64,000 nt of DNA from Rhizopus sp. PT2906 (lineage: Eukaryota > Mucoromycota > Mucoromycetes > Mucorales > Rhizopodaceae): positions 1-64,000 of the forward strand of contig JAMYHX010000065.1 in the NCBI GenBank assembly GCA_025529335.1, given 5' to 3'. Positions within the stretch are counted from its first letter, which is position 1. Each line of letters opens with the position of its first letter. A program made the translations under genes and the position numbers. Under the pieces are notes generated by a model, which saw only the letters and a list, made by a program, of their open reading frames with translations, had not been told where the DNA came from and did no database searches. Shown here piece after piece: positions 11,381 through 23,111 of this stretch.

Positions 11381-12265
11381 CAGGTAAAAATTCAGAAGTT
11401 AAATATCAGAATTCGACAACTGTTGAACAATAAGAAACAGAAATCATGTCAATAGGTAGCGAGCCTTATTGGGGAAAGTAGCTGCCATGTTACTGGCGAT
11501 TGCACTCTCTCTCTTTGTGAGATTTCTACAGAAATGGGGCTTATCAAGAGCCTTCAGGATGCGCAACAACAATTGAGATGCACCATATCTCGGTCAGCCT
11601 AAAAGGTCTACCAGATCTAACCATATACGTGGATGCTTCCGACTTCCGGTTGGAGAGTAAGTCCAGCCTTCAGTCCAAAAAGCAGGGTTTTGGTCCGCAG
11701 AAGAAAAAAAAAAAGGCAATATAACTGTTTGCGGGTTAAAGCCTATCCTGTTTGTAAGCTTATTTACCACAATACAAGAGCCCGTTTCTACAGATATACT
11801 CGGACAATACAACAGCATTGAAATATGCAAATAAGACAGGAGGAATATCATCAGAGATCCTTCAAGAACTGGCGATACAAATTCAAACAGTATGCAACAA
11901 AAACATAATGTAAGATTTATCTGTGACCACATTCTAGAGATCCAGAATACAATGGCAAATTGTCTCAGCCGAAAGAAGATGCCTCTGTACAAATTGGGCG
12001 TTGCCAATGAAATGGTTCAACTCATCTAAGGAAGCAATGAGGCCCACAGCAAGTCCAAGATAGCTGTGTTTACAATGAGGCAGAACTAGAAATTATCTGT
12101 TTACTAGAGTCAATACCCGAATGCATAATGCACAAGCAATCGACGCATTTCACCAGACCGCGGCCAAAAAGAAAGAGATTTACTTATATGGCTTTTGACA
12201 CCAGTGATTGTTCAATTTTTGCTAAGCTCATTCTGTTATGCAAGATCTCATTTCTGGCATTGTAC
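11381..12265 (+). mobile_element. degenerate DIRS-like retroelement remnant (end of RT, RNase H, linker)
   Basis: Broken by stops and frameshifts, but pieces follow the order of DIRS/Ngaro-type elements. 11384-11450 reads VKIQKLNIRIRQLL. Next comes a VASLIG/KVAAMLLAIA segment like the end of the RT thumb. Near 11617 is LTIYVDASD, the first strand of the RNase H domain with its Asp. Near 11795-11890 is YSDNTTALKYANKTGG followed by SSEILQELAIQI. After a stop, VRFICDHILEIQ and LSRKKMPLYK continue RNase H. Near 12130-12220, QAIDAFHQTAAKKKEIYLY and a PVIVQFLL-like stretch resemble the linker before the tyrosine recombinase. At least three stops or frame changes and a poly-A insertion interrupt it. 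No recombinase domain or terminal repeats were found, so this is a dead internal fragment. Confidence 0.8.
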
Positions 12266-15142
12266 TCTGCTCTGATTTTCGGTTGGTAGCAACCAGATAC
12301 TGTGGCGATGGCACAATAGAACAAGGCGAATGTGACAACTGGAATCAGTTAGGAGAGTCATGGCGCACAAACTCCACCACATTGAAATGAAACACTTGCC
12401 ACTGAATGCGGGTATTCATAAAATCAAGGCAGCCAGTTTTTTTTTTCTTTTTTCTTTGTCACTATGTTCTCCGGATTAGGAAGCCTAGTCCAAAATCAAC
12501 TCCATATACGCAAGACTCCATTGGCAAAGAATGGCAACTTGGCCAACACATACAAAAAAGCAGACTTTTTGTGACGCCCTGCGTAAAAATGTGCATCGCA
12601 ACGATGAAAAAAAAAATAAATGTAAGAATAATTTCACTCGCGTGTATCAAAAGAGCGAAAAATGTATTTGGTTGCACAAATTTTTATTGGCCAGGGCTAG
12701 CATCGCTTCCCTCTTCCTCAAAACATGTATTTTAAACGCAAAACACTATATTCTGTAGCAGAAAGAGCAATGATCCCCTTTTTCTAAGCAGGTGGTTGCT
12801 GTATGAAGTCAATCAGTAGCTAAATAGTCACTGTAAAATAATTCAAGTGTAATTTTTAAAACATTGATCGTGCTCTTGATAACAATACGAACATTTAGTT
12901 GTACACTTTTTATTTATTGATATTGACTACAAGCAATTATTGTAGCCATAGCAAACAGTTTGCATACATGTTCTTTTTGAAAATTCAAAGCTGTGGAATA
13001 TGTTCCTGAATTTAAAATTCGATCCAATAAGCAGATTGCTATGTTTTTTATGCTCTCTCTCTCATTAGTAAAAAAAAAGGTATTACTACTTAAAAGATGA
13101 GCTTGACTTTTTAAAGAGATAAAATAAAAGCACTTTAAGAAATTGTTGATTCTAATAGTATACGGTTAAAAGCAATCAACATCCATGTCATATCTATTAG
13201 TATCTGCTTTATCTACAGATGGTAGCTGTAGATTAATCCAAAACTAAATACAAAATAAAAAGACCTTTTTGTATTTTTATCACAAGTTCATAATTTAGAT
13301 GATAGAAACCCTTTGTCATAGCATCTTTTTATAAAAGGGTAACGGAGGAAATACTAAATAGTATAGTTTGTTTTGGTTACACAGGCTTCTTTTTGTCGCA
13401 CTTTGCATGTAATATGAAGACAGGCATGGATCTACCAACAAGTTCACAACAATTACAATAATGAGCGTTCTTTTTTTTTTTTATTAAACAAGAGTAAACG
13501 TAGATTAGCGTTTATATAATTTTATACATTGCAAATTGTCCTATAGATAATCTACAGCTTGCATAGCAATCAAATATCGTTTATTAGTATTTTTGAGAGA
13601 CTGTATAGATGACGAAGGTTTGTTTATATCTCCGATTGAATGGACACGACAAACAAAAAGGAGGATATGTTGGAAGCTCATATGGCCTTCCCCCAAAAAT
13701 AAACATAGTTTGATGCAGTTATTGCCCCAAATCCATCTCATGTGAATGGCCTATTAAAATTATTTAATAAATAAAAAGGGGGAAAAATTATTATGCATCA
13801 GTCTGTCACCCTGTTGACTACATTGCTTTATTTCTTTGGTGGATTTCACATTTCTTTATTGCCAAAAAATATTGTCGATACATAAGATGTATAATTGCTA
13901 TTCATAGTTTAAATTATCTTTTGTCATTGGCTGATTTCAAGTAGCCATATGATTACATGCGTCTCCTGATATTCAATGTTCCTATAGCAATCACTTTACA
14001 AAAAGAAAGAATTTTATATGTTCTATTTAGTCTTGATGACTCATGAATGACACACACTCAATCGTGCTTATTTTTGAAGACAGGGACAGACGCATTATTT
14101 CGGAGTTTAAATGCTTTATGTCTGTATTCCTAGTGAAGTCATACACCAAGAAGCACCACAACATAATTTGATGCCAAGTTGTAGGATTGATTTTATAATA
14201 AAATGTTAGTTACCATATTGCCCGTATTTGTTTGTTAATATGAATGATGGTGGAATGAAGTTGTTTTTTTATCGGTTTTGTTGGAGCTAAAGTACCATTT
14301 TACTCGCCTTGCCCTGTGATATTGCATTGATTTAGTCATAACTACAACTTTTTTTTTTTCTTTAAAATCCTAGTAAATGATGAAAAGATGCACGATTGTG
14401 CCCAATGTTAAACCTGCCTGTCAGAAATTTATTTTGTGGCACATAATGAATTGGACTCAAGCCTTACTAAAGGAGGGTATCAATTAGCAATATGCTATAT
14501 TTGAAAAGGATACTTATATACAAATGTTTGTCCTTAATTAGAATAAAATACTACTTTTTTATCGAGATGAAAGACTATAGAATATTTTAAAAGGAGGTTA
14601 AAATCTCAGATCTGATATAAACAAAAGGAGAAAAAAGGGTTCTTTTTTGTATAGTGAAGATTGATGTGAGTCCCTGATTGATGACACATTAATAGCAAAA
14701 TTCATTCTGTTTTGATACAGAAAAAAAGGAGGAGACCGTGTTTTTAATTTGTATAGGAGCAAGCATATAAAATTGTCTTGTTTTTATGAATTCTACTGTA
14801 AATAGCTTTTATGTGAATAAAGTCATCATTTTTCGGATATATAAACAGTGCTATAGACTGTCAATAAAGGGTCACTAAGCATTTATAAAGTGTGAACAAG
14901 AGAATAGAGCATAGAAACTCAATGTATATAAGATATATACTTTGATCTTGTTTATTATAGCAGGAAGACAAGGCTAGCTCTTTTGCAATGTCACAAAGTC
15001 AGTTTAACTCATTTTGCTCCAGATTATTTTATATTAAGAAATCTCTTTCAGACAAAGTGAGTACAAAGACAAATAAATATTCTTTCAAATATATATAAAA
15101 TCAGAAAAAAAAAAGACTATATATTTTTATAAAATATACATT
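12266..15142. other. long gene-poor region
   Basis: About 2.9 kb of AT-rich DNA with many A/T runs and no frame I can support. Frames of 60-110 codons at 12406-12735 and 13541-13741 have no recognisable motif and run through homopolymers. The stretch may contain further decayed mobile DNA next to the DIRS-like remnant, but I cannot assign it. The right end holds the 3' side of the PHD-finger gene. Confidence 0.45.
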
Positions 15143-16887
15143 TTATTTAATATTTTTACAAATTAATGAAAGTAGCTCCTGTTCATCCTTTTGCTTTAGT
15201 AAATGCTCAATTTTTTGATATTTTTGGTATTTTTCTGATATATAAGATGGGATAGGAGATGAACTAGGTGATATATTTGACTACAAAAAGAAGGTTAAAT
15301 CTATAATAAATGTTTATAATAGTCTAATTACCTTGGTAGATGTAATATCTTTTATAAGTGACAAAATGAGGTGTGGATCTCGTTTACCAGAGTGAAAATG
15401 AGCCATGTTATTCAGCCACTAAAAAAAAGAGAGAGTGAGACCAGGTTAAGCTTTGTATTTAAAATATTTACGGTATCAATTTCATCTTTATTATGTTCTG
15501 GTGTGCTGAAAAATGTGATCGGTGTACTCACTTCACTTGTAGTGGCTGATTCATCTTGGCTATAAACATATTTAATAGCTGTTTATGATATTTATATATA
15601 TATATATATACCTTTTTGAGGTATCAAACTGTATTGGTTCTTCAGGTAACATATAGACTGTGCCATCTTTATTGACCAGTATATCTACATTTGGACGATG
15701 ATAGTCATCCAAATATACAAATGGTTCTGGTTCTGGTTCTTTTTCTTCTGGTTCTTGCTCTTCTTTAATAATAATGTTGAAAAAATTTTTATATACACAA
15801 GGGGAATGATCAACATGAATGATTTCAGGATGTTTTTGCTGTCTTGTAGGTTTCTGATATGCATGTTAAAATATAATAGATAGATATATAGATATGAATA
15901 ATTCTTACAATGACATTTTCAATATGGTTCGGACACCTCCATCTCCTAGAAGAGTTGGGAGGACCAGCCATAGGAGGAGTTAGACAGTCAAGATGCCAGT
16001 ATAAAGAACAATAATCACAGGCAATCATTAGTTTTTTGAATGCTATCTTTCTACAATGATAACACCTTATAAATCTTCCATTTTTATCCTTCAATGTGTT
16101 ATAGTCAAATATGTCTGGGTTGATGTTATTTCCATTTCTATGATTGAATTAGTCATTTTTGGTGTAAAAAAAAAAAAAATAATCTCTTTACTTGTATCGA
16201 CTAGGTTTAATTTGTGTTGTATCTATGTAATTACCAGAGTCATCCAAGGTGACTATGGTCATTGTGTAAATACATTATAAATTATCAGATATAGACGTAC
16301 CTCCTTGGAAGAAATCAATGATTTCATCAGGTAATTTATATGATTTTGGGTTCTGTATACTAATATCTTCCACCAGTTGCTTAAATAACCCTTTAGGTCC
16401 TTTTGGAATAGGTTTTCCCTAATAACAATAAGTGACTTTATCATGACCTCATAACTTTTTTTTTTTTTACTTGTTTATATTCACACTCATTACAAAACCA
16501 TTTACCAGTCAATTGTTCAACATCAGTTGAATCCATGGGTGGTTCAACACATGAAAAGTGAAATGCATTTGGACATGCATCACAACAAAGGAATTGACCT
16601 ACACCGCCACAAGCATCGCATAGATCGTGATTCTATAATAAAGTGAATAGAAATATATATAAAAAATATTTTATAATATATTTACACCCATATTTTCCAA
16701 CTGCTGCATTTTTTGTCTTTCCAAGCTTATTTCTGTGTCAATTATATGTATATTTGTATATATATGTGTATTATTTTGCTTACTTTGCATTCTTATCTAT
16801 CTGCATGGCTTCTGTAGAATAATCTAATTTCCTTTTTAAAGGTCGTATATCATCAAGAGAAGAACTGGATGATTCATGTCGTTTCAT
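15143..16887 (-). CDS. two-PHD-finger protein, Rco1-like subunit of the Rpd3S/Clr6-CII deacetylase complex
   Basis: Start MKRHESSSSSLDDIRPLKRK, then a basic segment. PHD finger 1 reads NHDLCDACGGVGQFLCCDAC, then PNAFHFSCVEPPM and WFCNECEYKQ, the Cys4-His-Cys3 pattern with the CDACGG start typical of Rco1 and its relatives. A linker follows (PKGPKGLFKQLVEDISIQNP, DEIIDFFQG). PHD finger 2 is RCYHCRKIAFKKLMIACDYC, then SLYWHLDCLTPPM and WRCPNHIEN. The C-terminal third is acidic/Ser-rich and ends with a helix KYQKYQKIEHLLKQKDEQEL. In yeast, Rco1 helps target the Rpd3S histone deacetylase to H3K36-methylated gene bodies. About nine short introns; several edges (including the last exon and stop) were checked by frame. 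The orthology is strong but rests on PHD pattern and architecture. Confidence 0.82.
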
Positions 16888-17220
16888 GATACGTCAAAAT
16901 AAAGGGAGTTCTAAAGTGATACACAGCAACAACAAAAAAAAGGGGAAAAAAAAAAAGAGAAAAAGAGAGAATAAAAAGTTTAAATTTATGCGTTCTTTTT
17001 ATATATTTTTTTTTAAATGAAAAAAAAAGAACCTTTTACGGAAAGAGTTATTTGCTATACCAGTTTTATTTTTTTTTTATTTTTTTAGGGATTCCCCCTT
17101 ACTTTATGAGAACAATAAATCCTTTATTTGTTTCAATTGATGTGCTTTTTTTGACTATTCTTTACATTATTTTCTTGATTATTTTGTTATAGTCTGATTT
17201 GAACTATTTTTTCATTTCTA

Positions 17221-17249
17221 TTTTTTTTTTTTTTTTTTTTTTTTTTTTC
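17221..17249. repeat. poly-T tract
   Basis: An uninterrupted run of about 28 T in intergenic DNA upstream of the PHD-finger gene. Probably nucleosome-depleting promoter DNA or simple slippage. Confidence 0.85.
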
Positions 17250-18475
17250 ATAATCAATTTCTCTCTCTCTCTTAATACAATTTATCTCCTCCCTTTCTTC
17301 TTCAGATTTTGATCTTTTTTTTTCACAAATAATCCATGTGTTTTCTATCTTAACTATATCGGTTTGTCAATCACCATTGAAACATCGCGCTTCTAGTTCT
17401 CTTATTGAATCGTCTTGAGTGCCCTTATTTCCTTGTCTTTGTTCAAACACTGTGTTACATTTTGCTACTTTAACCTGAGCCCTCTTCTCCTCCCAATGGC
17501 TATAGCTTATTGCGCTGACGGTTATCAAACAGACACGAACTGGTCTATAATCACGCTGTGCTCTAGATAAGTGATATACTTTTATATAATTTCATTTGAC
17601 CTTCTTCTTCACATCTTGTCTCTTTTGTCACGCATGTCTTTCCCATGTCGTTTGCTGATGTGTGTAGTTTGGTCATTGTCACGTGTAAGCTGAATGAGTT
17701 TCATTGCTGACCCTAATCACTTTGTTGTCAACTATTTAAAGAGAGAAGCGTGCTGTCAATGACAACAATTAAAGAAAGGGGGAGAGAGAGCTATTGGACA
17801 TATTATGCGGTTTCTTTGTTTGGTAAAAAATAGAGGTCACTTTTTCATAAAAAAAAAAGGGGGGGGACATGTACCAGAGGGAGGTTCTTGATATTTTCAT
17901 TATTGTAGTATAGATCTTTGACAAAGAGGGAGGGACGTCTTGTTACTATGAACAAGATAGTAATAAAAAAACCATTTCTTAGTACTTGGTTGCGCCACCA
18001 CTAGCGTGTTTCAATAGGTCCGACCCGTAGGTAGCTCATGATTCTGTACTACCACCCGTGCTTATTTGTGTCATGATCAATTGATATTGATCAACATCCT
18101 GAAACTTCTTTTTCAACTATTACTGTATCTGATAAGCTTAAAGTTTATTTCTAATAATTCCCCCCTTTTTCAGACTTGGTTATCATTTTATCCCATTGTC
18201 AAAAGAATGAGAAAAAAAAGGATCAGTTCATGGTTCATGGCTTTGTTACGTTGGCCAATACTATTTTTTTTTAAAAAAAAAGAACAGAGCTATAATGTTT
18301 ATTTGTTTTTAGTGAGGCTAAATGATGGCAAAAGACAAAGAAAAAAAAAAAGAAGTGATAAGATGAGATTAGAAAAGCAGCTTCGACACACTCTCAGGGA
18401 AAAGTTTATGATTGTAAAAATTGAAGAGTAAATTGATTTAGAACTTATGGTACAAGGTAAACTATGTTGGGATCA

Positions 18476-18501
18476 CTTGTCACTCTTTAAAAAGTGACAA
18501 G
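18476..18501. repeat. perfect 9-bp inverted repeat (hairpin)
   Basis: Arms CTTGTCACT and AGTGACAAG are separated by an 8-nt A/T-rich loop. It lies in otherwise featureless intergenic DNA. It could be a miniature-element end, a terminator-like hairpin or chance. Confidence 0.6.
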
Positions 18502-19555
18502 ATACAGGTTTAACCATGGATTTATCATTTCTATGGTTCCTCCCCCCCCCCTCAATATTGGATGATAGAAGCATTGAAATCTTTAGAAAACAGAAAGCAT
18601 AGCCTTATGGAAAGCCTCCTAAAGATTTTCTCTTGTAGATCTAGCATAATCTAAAACACACAATTGAAACATTTGAATAAGGCAAGCAAATGTTTCAAGG
18701 GGACTAAAAAGCAATAATTCGGTCTACAATAGTAATATTTACGCTTTATTTAACAAATACGAGTAAAAATTGTTACATTAGACCGAGATGAAATCAAAAG
18801 TATATCTATGCATTAATAAAGACGCTTTAGACGTTATCATCCACTTTAGCATAAACTTTACATCATTGCTTTCCCAAGATTTGCTTGTAATAATAATTAT
18901 CATTTATGCAAAGCATGCATTCGTCGAAAACCATTCTTTAACACAGTGGCTCCTCTTTAATCTCGGCTACAATCCTGTAGTTTTTTTTTTTTTTTTTTTT
19001 TTTTAATAAAGCACCTCTTCTATTTTACTCGTCAACCCTCTTTTTCGGATTGGCCTCGCTCAATGGGTCGTAAACACGAAGACGAGAGTCAAACAAGAGC
19101 TATCCAGTCAACACTACGTTGCAAGATAGAAATAACATGATTTTCTTTAAAGTAAACCCTGTCTGCTTCAAGTTCGTAATTGATTAAAAGACATAATATC
19201 ATTTAATGTTGCATGAACAAGTGTTTAATAAAGAGAATAAAAGATATATCCTGTCATTATCTTGCTACAATCAAGGGTCAGAATGACAACATGAGGATAT
19301 ATACATAAAAAGCACGCTTTTCACCTTGCTTTATGCTCAGAGTTGGTTAAACCTTTGAGGCTCTCGTTTCCTTACAACTGTACCTTCTACTGTAAAGACC
19401 TGTCAAATAAAAAAGCTTTATTTTAAAACACCGTACTTTGACTAACCAAGCATACTGAGGGACAAGTTCCATCTTTAATGCATTTTATTTAAATAAACTA
19501 TGTAACACGTAATATTTGCAATACATTTTTTTTTTTTAAAAAAAAAAGAATCTCC

Positions 19556-22500
19556 TTAGCGTCTATTCTTCTTTTTAATGGGTGCTTCGGCAAATTCACC
19601 TTTTCTTTTCGCTCTTCGTTCATCAGCTACAAAAGACAATGAGTTATGTATATCCAATGATTATTATTATTTTTTTTTTTTTTTTACCTCTTCGAGCATT
19701 TTCTTCTAATTCGTCCCAATCTTCACCCGAATCTGTCAATTCTTCCTCTTCTTCTGATTCTTCAGAGGCATAAGAATCTACTTCACTTTCGTCATCGCTA
19801 GAGCTTTCTTCAAATTCATCTTCTTCCAATTCAAATTCACTACCGCTTTCTGACTCTTCTCCTGAACCTTCATCATCACTACCGCTGCCCAGGAACGAAG
19901 ACCAACCGCCGTTTCTGAAGAACTCGGCGGGATCGTCATTGATGGTCTTCATGATCATGCCCCAGTTCAAATTGACCGAGCCTTCGGTAAATGCCACCTC
20001 GACAGAGTCCAGCCAGTCTTTCACATTATCCAATTGTGACATGGGAATCGTGTTAATATGTACAGGTGCTCTGTTAAAGTCCTTAAAGATAAAGACCATA
20101 TCAAAATTCTTTAGTCCAAACTGGACACGTTCAAGATGGACAAGTTCAACTTCACTTAGGGTAATGCAAAGGAAAGGTGGGTCGGATAAATGGACAAGAC
20201 AGTCGGTCGTAGGTTGTAGCAGCACGTTGGATCTAAACGGCACACCTTGGAATCCAAGTTCTCTGAATGGAACATCGAGTTCAATCGCTCCATCGCTCGC
20301 TTCGGCAATCTTTTCTGCAAATTGCTTAAATTCTCTATTCAGCTGTGCTCTGCGGCGACGTTCCTCTTGTTCAGATTCAATTTCGTCTTCATCACCATAC
20401 ATGTGACGACGTCGCTTGTTTCCAGTTTCGTCATATTGGATATCCGAAGCTTCACGGTAGAACTGTATATCCTTTGTCTTCTTTTTACCAATCAAAATAG
20501 GATTCTTGAAGTGGATATGGATCAAGACAAGTAATTCATTGTCACATGGTTGGAAAAATAAATGCTTGATGTTGCTAAAGAGTACATTGAACGAAGAGTC
20601 TGATCGAATCGACTGGTACTTTAGACCGTTCTGATGAATTTCAAGTTCACCAGGCAATCGTTTAGATTCTGTCAAAGGACGAACATAGACATCAGACAAA
20701 CGGAGAGGCTTACGACCTTTGACCAGATTCAATGTGCCTTGTTCGACAACATCAGCCATCTCACGACGTTCGGCTTCCTTTTTGGTAGCTTCTTTCTTCA
20801 TATCCATAATAGCCTTATAGATCTCACCCATACGGTGTGTATCTGCGCTTCTAAACGTCAAGGCACGTACGAAGGTGGCATTGATATCGTCAAATGAAAA
20901 ATCTTCCTTCTTACTTCCTGCTTGGCCAGGAGTCAAGAAATTGAGACGCAGCATCACAAAATCCCCTTCGTCACTCTTGCTTGCATTCTTTAGTGTAGAA
21001 ATATGGAAGGGAACTGCCATACCATAGATAGGCAAAATGATAGAATCATGCTTTCGGTCTACAGAAATTTTGAGGCCCTTTACGTCTCTTGGCAGTTTGG
21101 CGTCGGATCGATAACTTTCAAATCGACGAAACAAGGGCTTTTCTTCACCATTACCGCCTCCAGAAGACTCAGAATACTTGGCTAGACCTTCTGCTAGCTT
21201 TTGAGCAAACAGTTGCTTTTGGTGCTCTTTTCTCTTTTGCTCCTTGGATTCGTCTTCCTGATCTTCGCTTCGGAACTTGCTACGAAGAATGGCGGATTTG
21301 GCGATGGATGATTCACGCTTGGAAGGAACCGAGGTAGATGCAGCCTTTTCTACCTTTTCGCTTTCTTTCTCCTTATCTTCGCCTTCATCAAAAAAGTAGG
21401 AAATCTTGTTGAGCTTTTTACTGCAGTCAGCTGTCAGTACTATGGGCGCATCATTTGTCACACGAACGGTATCGACCAACATGAGAGCGTAGGTCTTGCC
21501 ACGGTCATCCTTTGCCTTGGGATTAACAAGATCAGAGAATCCGACTTGAACATTAATGATCATTCCGTTCTTCAACTCTCGGTTGTTTTTGGCGTTCAGT
21601 ACATAATTTGCTTCACGGAATTCAATGCCCATGCCAAATCCAACGTTTTTGGTAAAGTTCTTTTCAAGATCGGGGCGCTTGGCTCGAACGAGAGAGATAG
21701 CACGTTGATAAATATCTTTGATCTTGACACCATCACGGATAGAATCCAAGACCTTGTTTTGAACTTCAAGTAGAAATTCATAATTCTTTTCTTGTACTTT
21801 GGTAGGATCAATAAGGAACGTACGACCAATGTTGGAGCAATAAAATTTGTATCGCAGACCGAGACTGCAGATGATAACACCGGGATAAAGCTTTTCGTTA
21901 TTCGATGCTGCGGATGATCTCAAGTCGAATTTTCCACCGCTCTGAATAATGGGTGTATAGCACCAATCCAAGTCCTTATCGTTATCAACCTATTTCAAAC
22001 CATAAGTCTTTATCCTGATCTTACTCTCTCTATCCCTTACTTCTGGTGGAAGTTTAATACGAGACAGCATATTTGGATCTTCCAACACTTCCTCCGTATT
22101 GCTGCTTAACTTTTCATGAGTAATTGGCTTTTCCTCGTCAATCAGAGTAGACATTTCAGGAACAAAATAATACTGCATCACATTCGAGCTGACCTTGGCT
22201 GCTGTTCTGACGTTTCTCTATACTACATTTAGATGACAAAAAAAAATCAAATCAAATGCACATACCACTTCCTCTTCATCCTTTTCAGCCAAACAAACAC
22301 CAATCGCAGTTGATATATCAATTTCTTCATAGTTTTTCTTGAACGTCTCACATGCTTTCTTCCACTCTTCAATATTCTTGCCACTGAATTTATCTTTGAC
22401 GACTACGCCAACTCGTTTCTTTGCAATATAAGACAATTATTTCAAGAAATAGCGTTATTATAAACTTACATTGTTCAAGTCTTCAATGACTGATTTATAC

Positions 22501-22945
22501 AATTCAACATTTTCTTCCAAGTTCTTTCCACGACGAATCACATTGACAGGCACTTGCTTATCGCCTTGTTTAACAGTTTCAATAGCATCTGCCTTTTTAT
22601 GACTACAGACGACTGTTACTTGGTTGGGTTTGATGATCCAAAGTGTTTGAAAGAAAGGATGACCTAGCAACCAAGTCTAACAGAGAAATTAGATGCGAAA
22701 TGTTAAAAAAGAAAAGACTTTATAATTTACTTGAAGCGCTATAGATTTTCTATATGGATTTTCAAAGTCATCGTCACCAATGACGAGTGCAATGGCATCA
22801 ACATTTTGAAATGATTCAGTATCCGTCTATGTATAAATATTAGAATTGATTCATTGTTTTTTTTTTTTGTATGGTTTACCTTCCATTTGGAAGCTAAATA
22901 TCTTAATCTTCGATGAAATCGTTTGTAGTCTAATTGGACTGACAT
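19556..22945 (-). CDS. SPT16: FACT complex subunit Spt16
   Basis: Histone chaperone that, with Pob3, reorganises nucleosomes during transcription and replication. Start MSVQLDYKRFHRRLRYLAS opens the N-terminal aminopeptidase-like (M24-fold, inactive in this family) domain, which continues through NPYRKSIALQ, VAVVVKDKFSGKNIEEWKKA-type sequence and DWCYTPIIQSGGKFDLR. The dimerisation/middle domains follow with DVYVRPLTESKRLPGELEIH and IKHLFFQPCDNELLVLIHIH, a double-PH region typical of Spt16. The C-terminus is very acidic (EEDEFEESSSDDESEVDSY) and binds H2A-H2B in the family. A final short exon adds ADERRAKRKGEFAEAPIKKK after an intron with a poly-A tract, giving the usual basic NLS-like end. 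About six introns, mostly at the 5' end. Med16 lies upstream on the same strand. Confidence 0.97.
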
Positions 22946-23111
22946 GTTTGATTTTAGTATAAAAAAAAAAAAAAAAAAGAGAGGGAGAAAGAAAGGGAAA
23001 ACCCGCGTTTAAACTATTTTTCAAAAAAAAGAAGTCATAGCATAGAAACATACACACACACACGCGCGCGTCGCGCCTATTTTTTATATTTGAACTGCGC
23101 ATTGTCATGAA

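Larger units (their letters stand above)
16888..19555. other. long gene-poor region between the Rco1-like gene and SPT16
   Basis: About 2.7 kb. It contains the likely Rco1 promoter, a T run of nearly 30 at 17221-17249, poly-A and poly-T tracts, a short hairpin at 18476-18501 and another T run at 18981-19003. A 121-codon frame at 18066-18431 has low-complexity Lys/Phe composition and no motif, so I do not call it. No tRNA, snRNA or transposase recognised. Confidence 0.45.

Noticed and set aside
12406..12735. 109-codon plus frame after the DIRS-like remnant
   Set aside because: Runs through T and A homopolymers and shows no recombinase or transposase motif; may be decayed element DNA but cannot be supported.
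18066..18431. 121-codon plus frame
   Set aside because: Lys/Phe-rich low complexity from A/T runs, no motif and no splice or promoter support.
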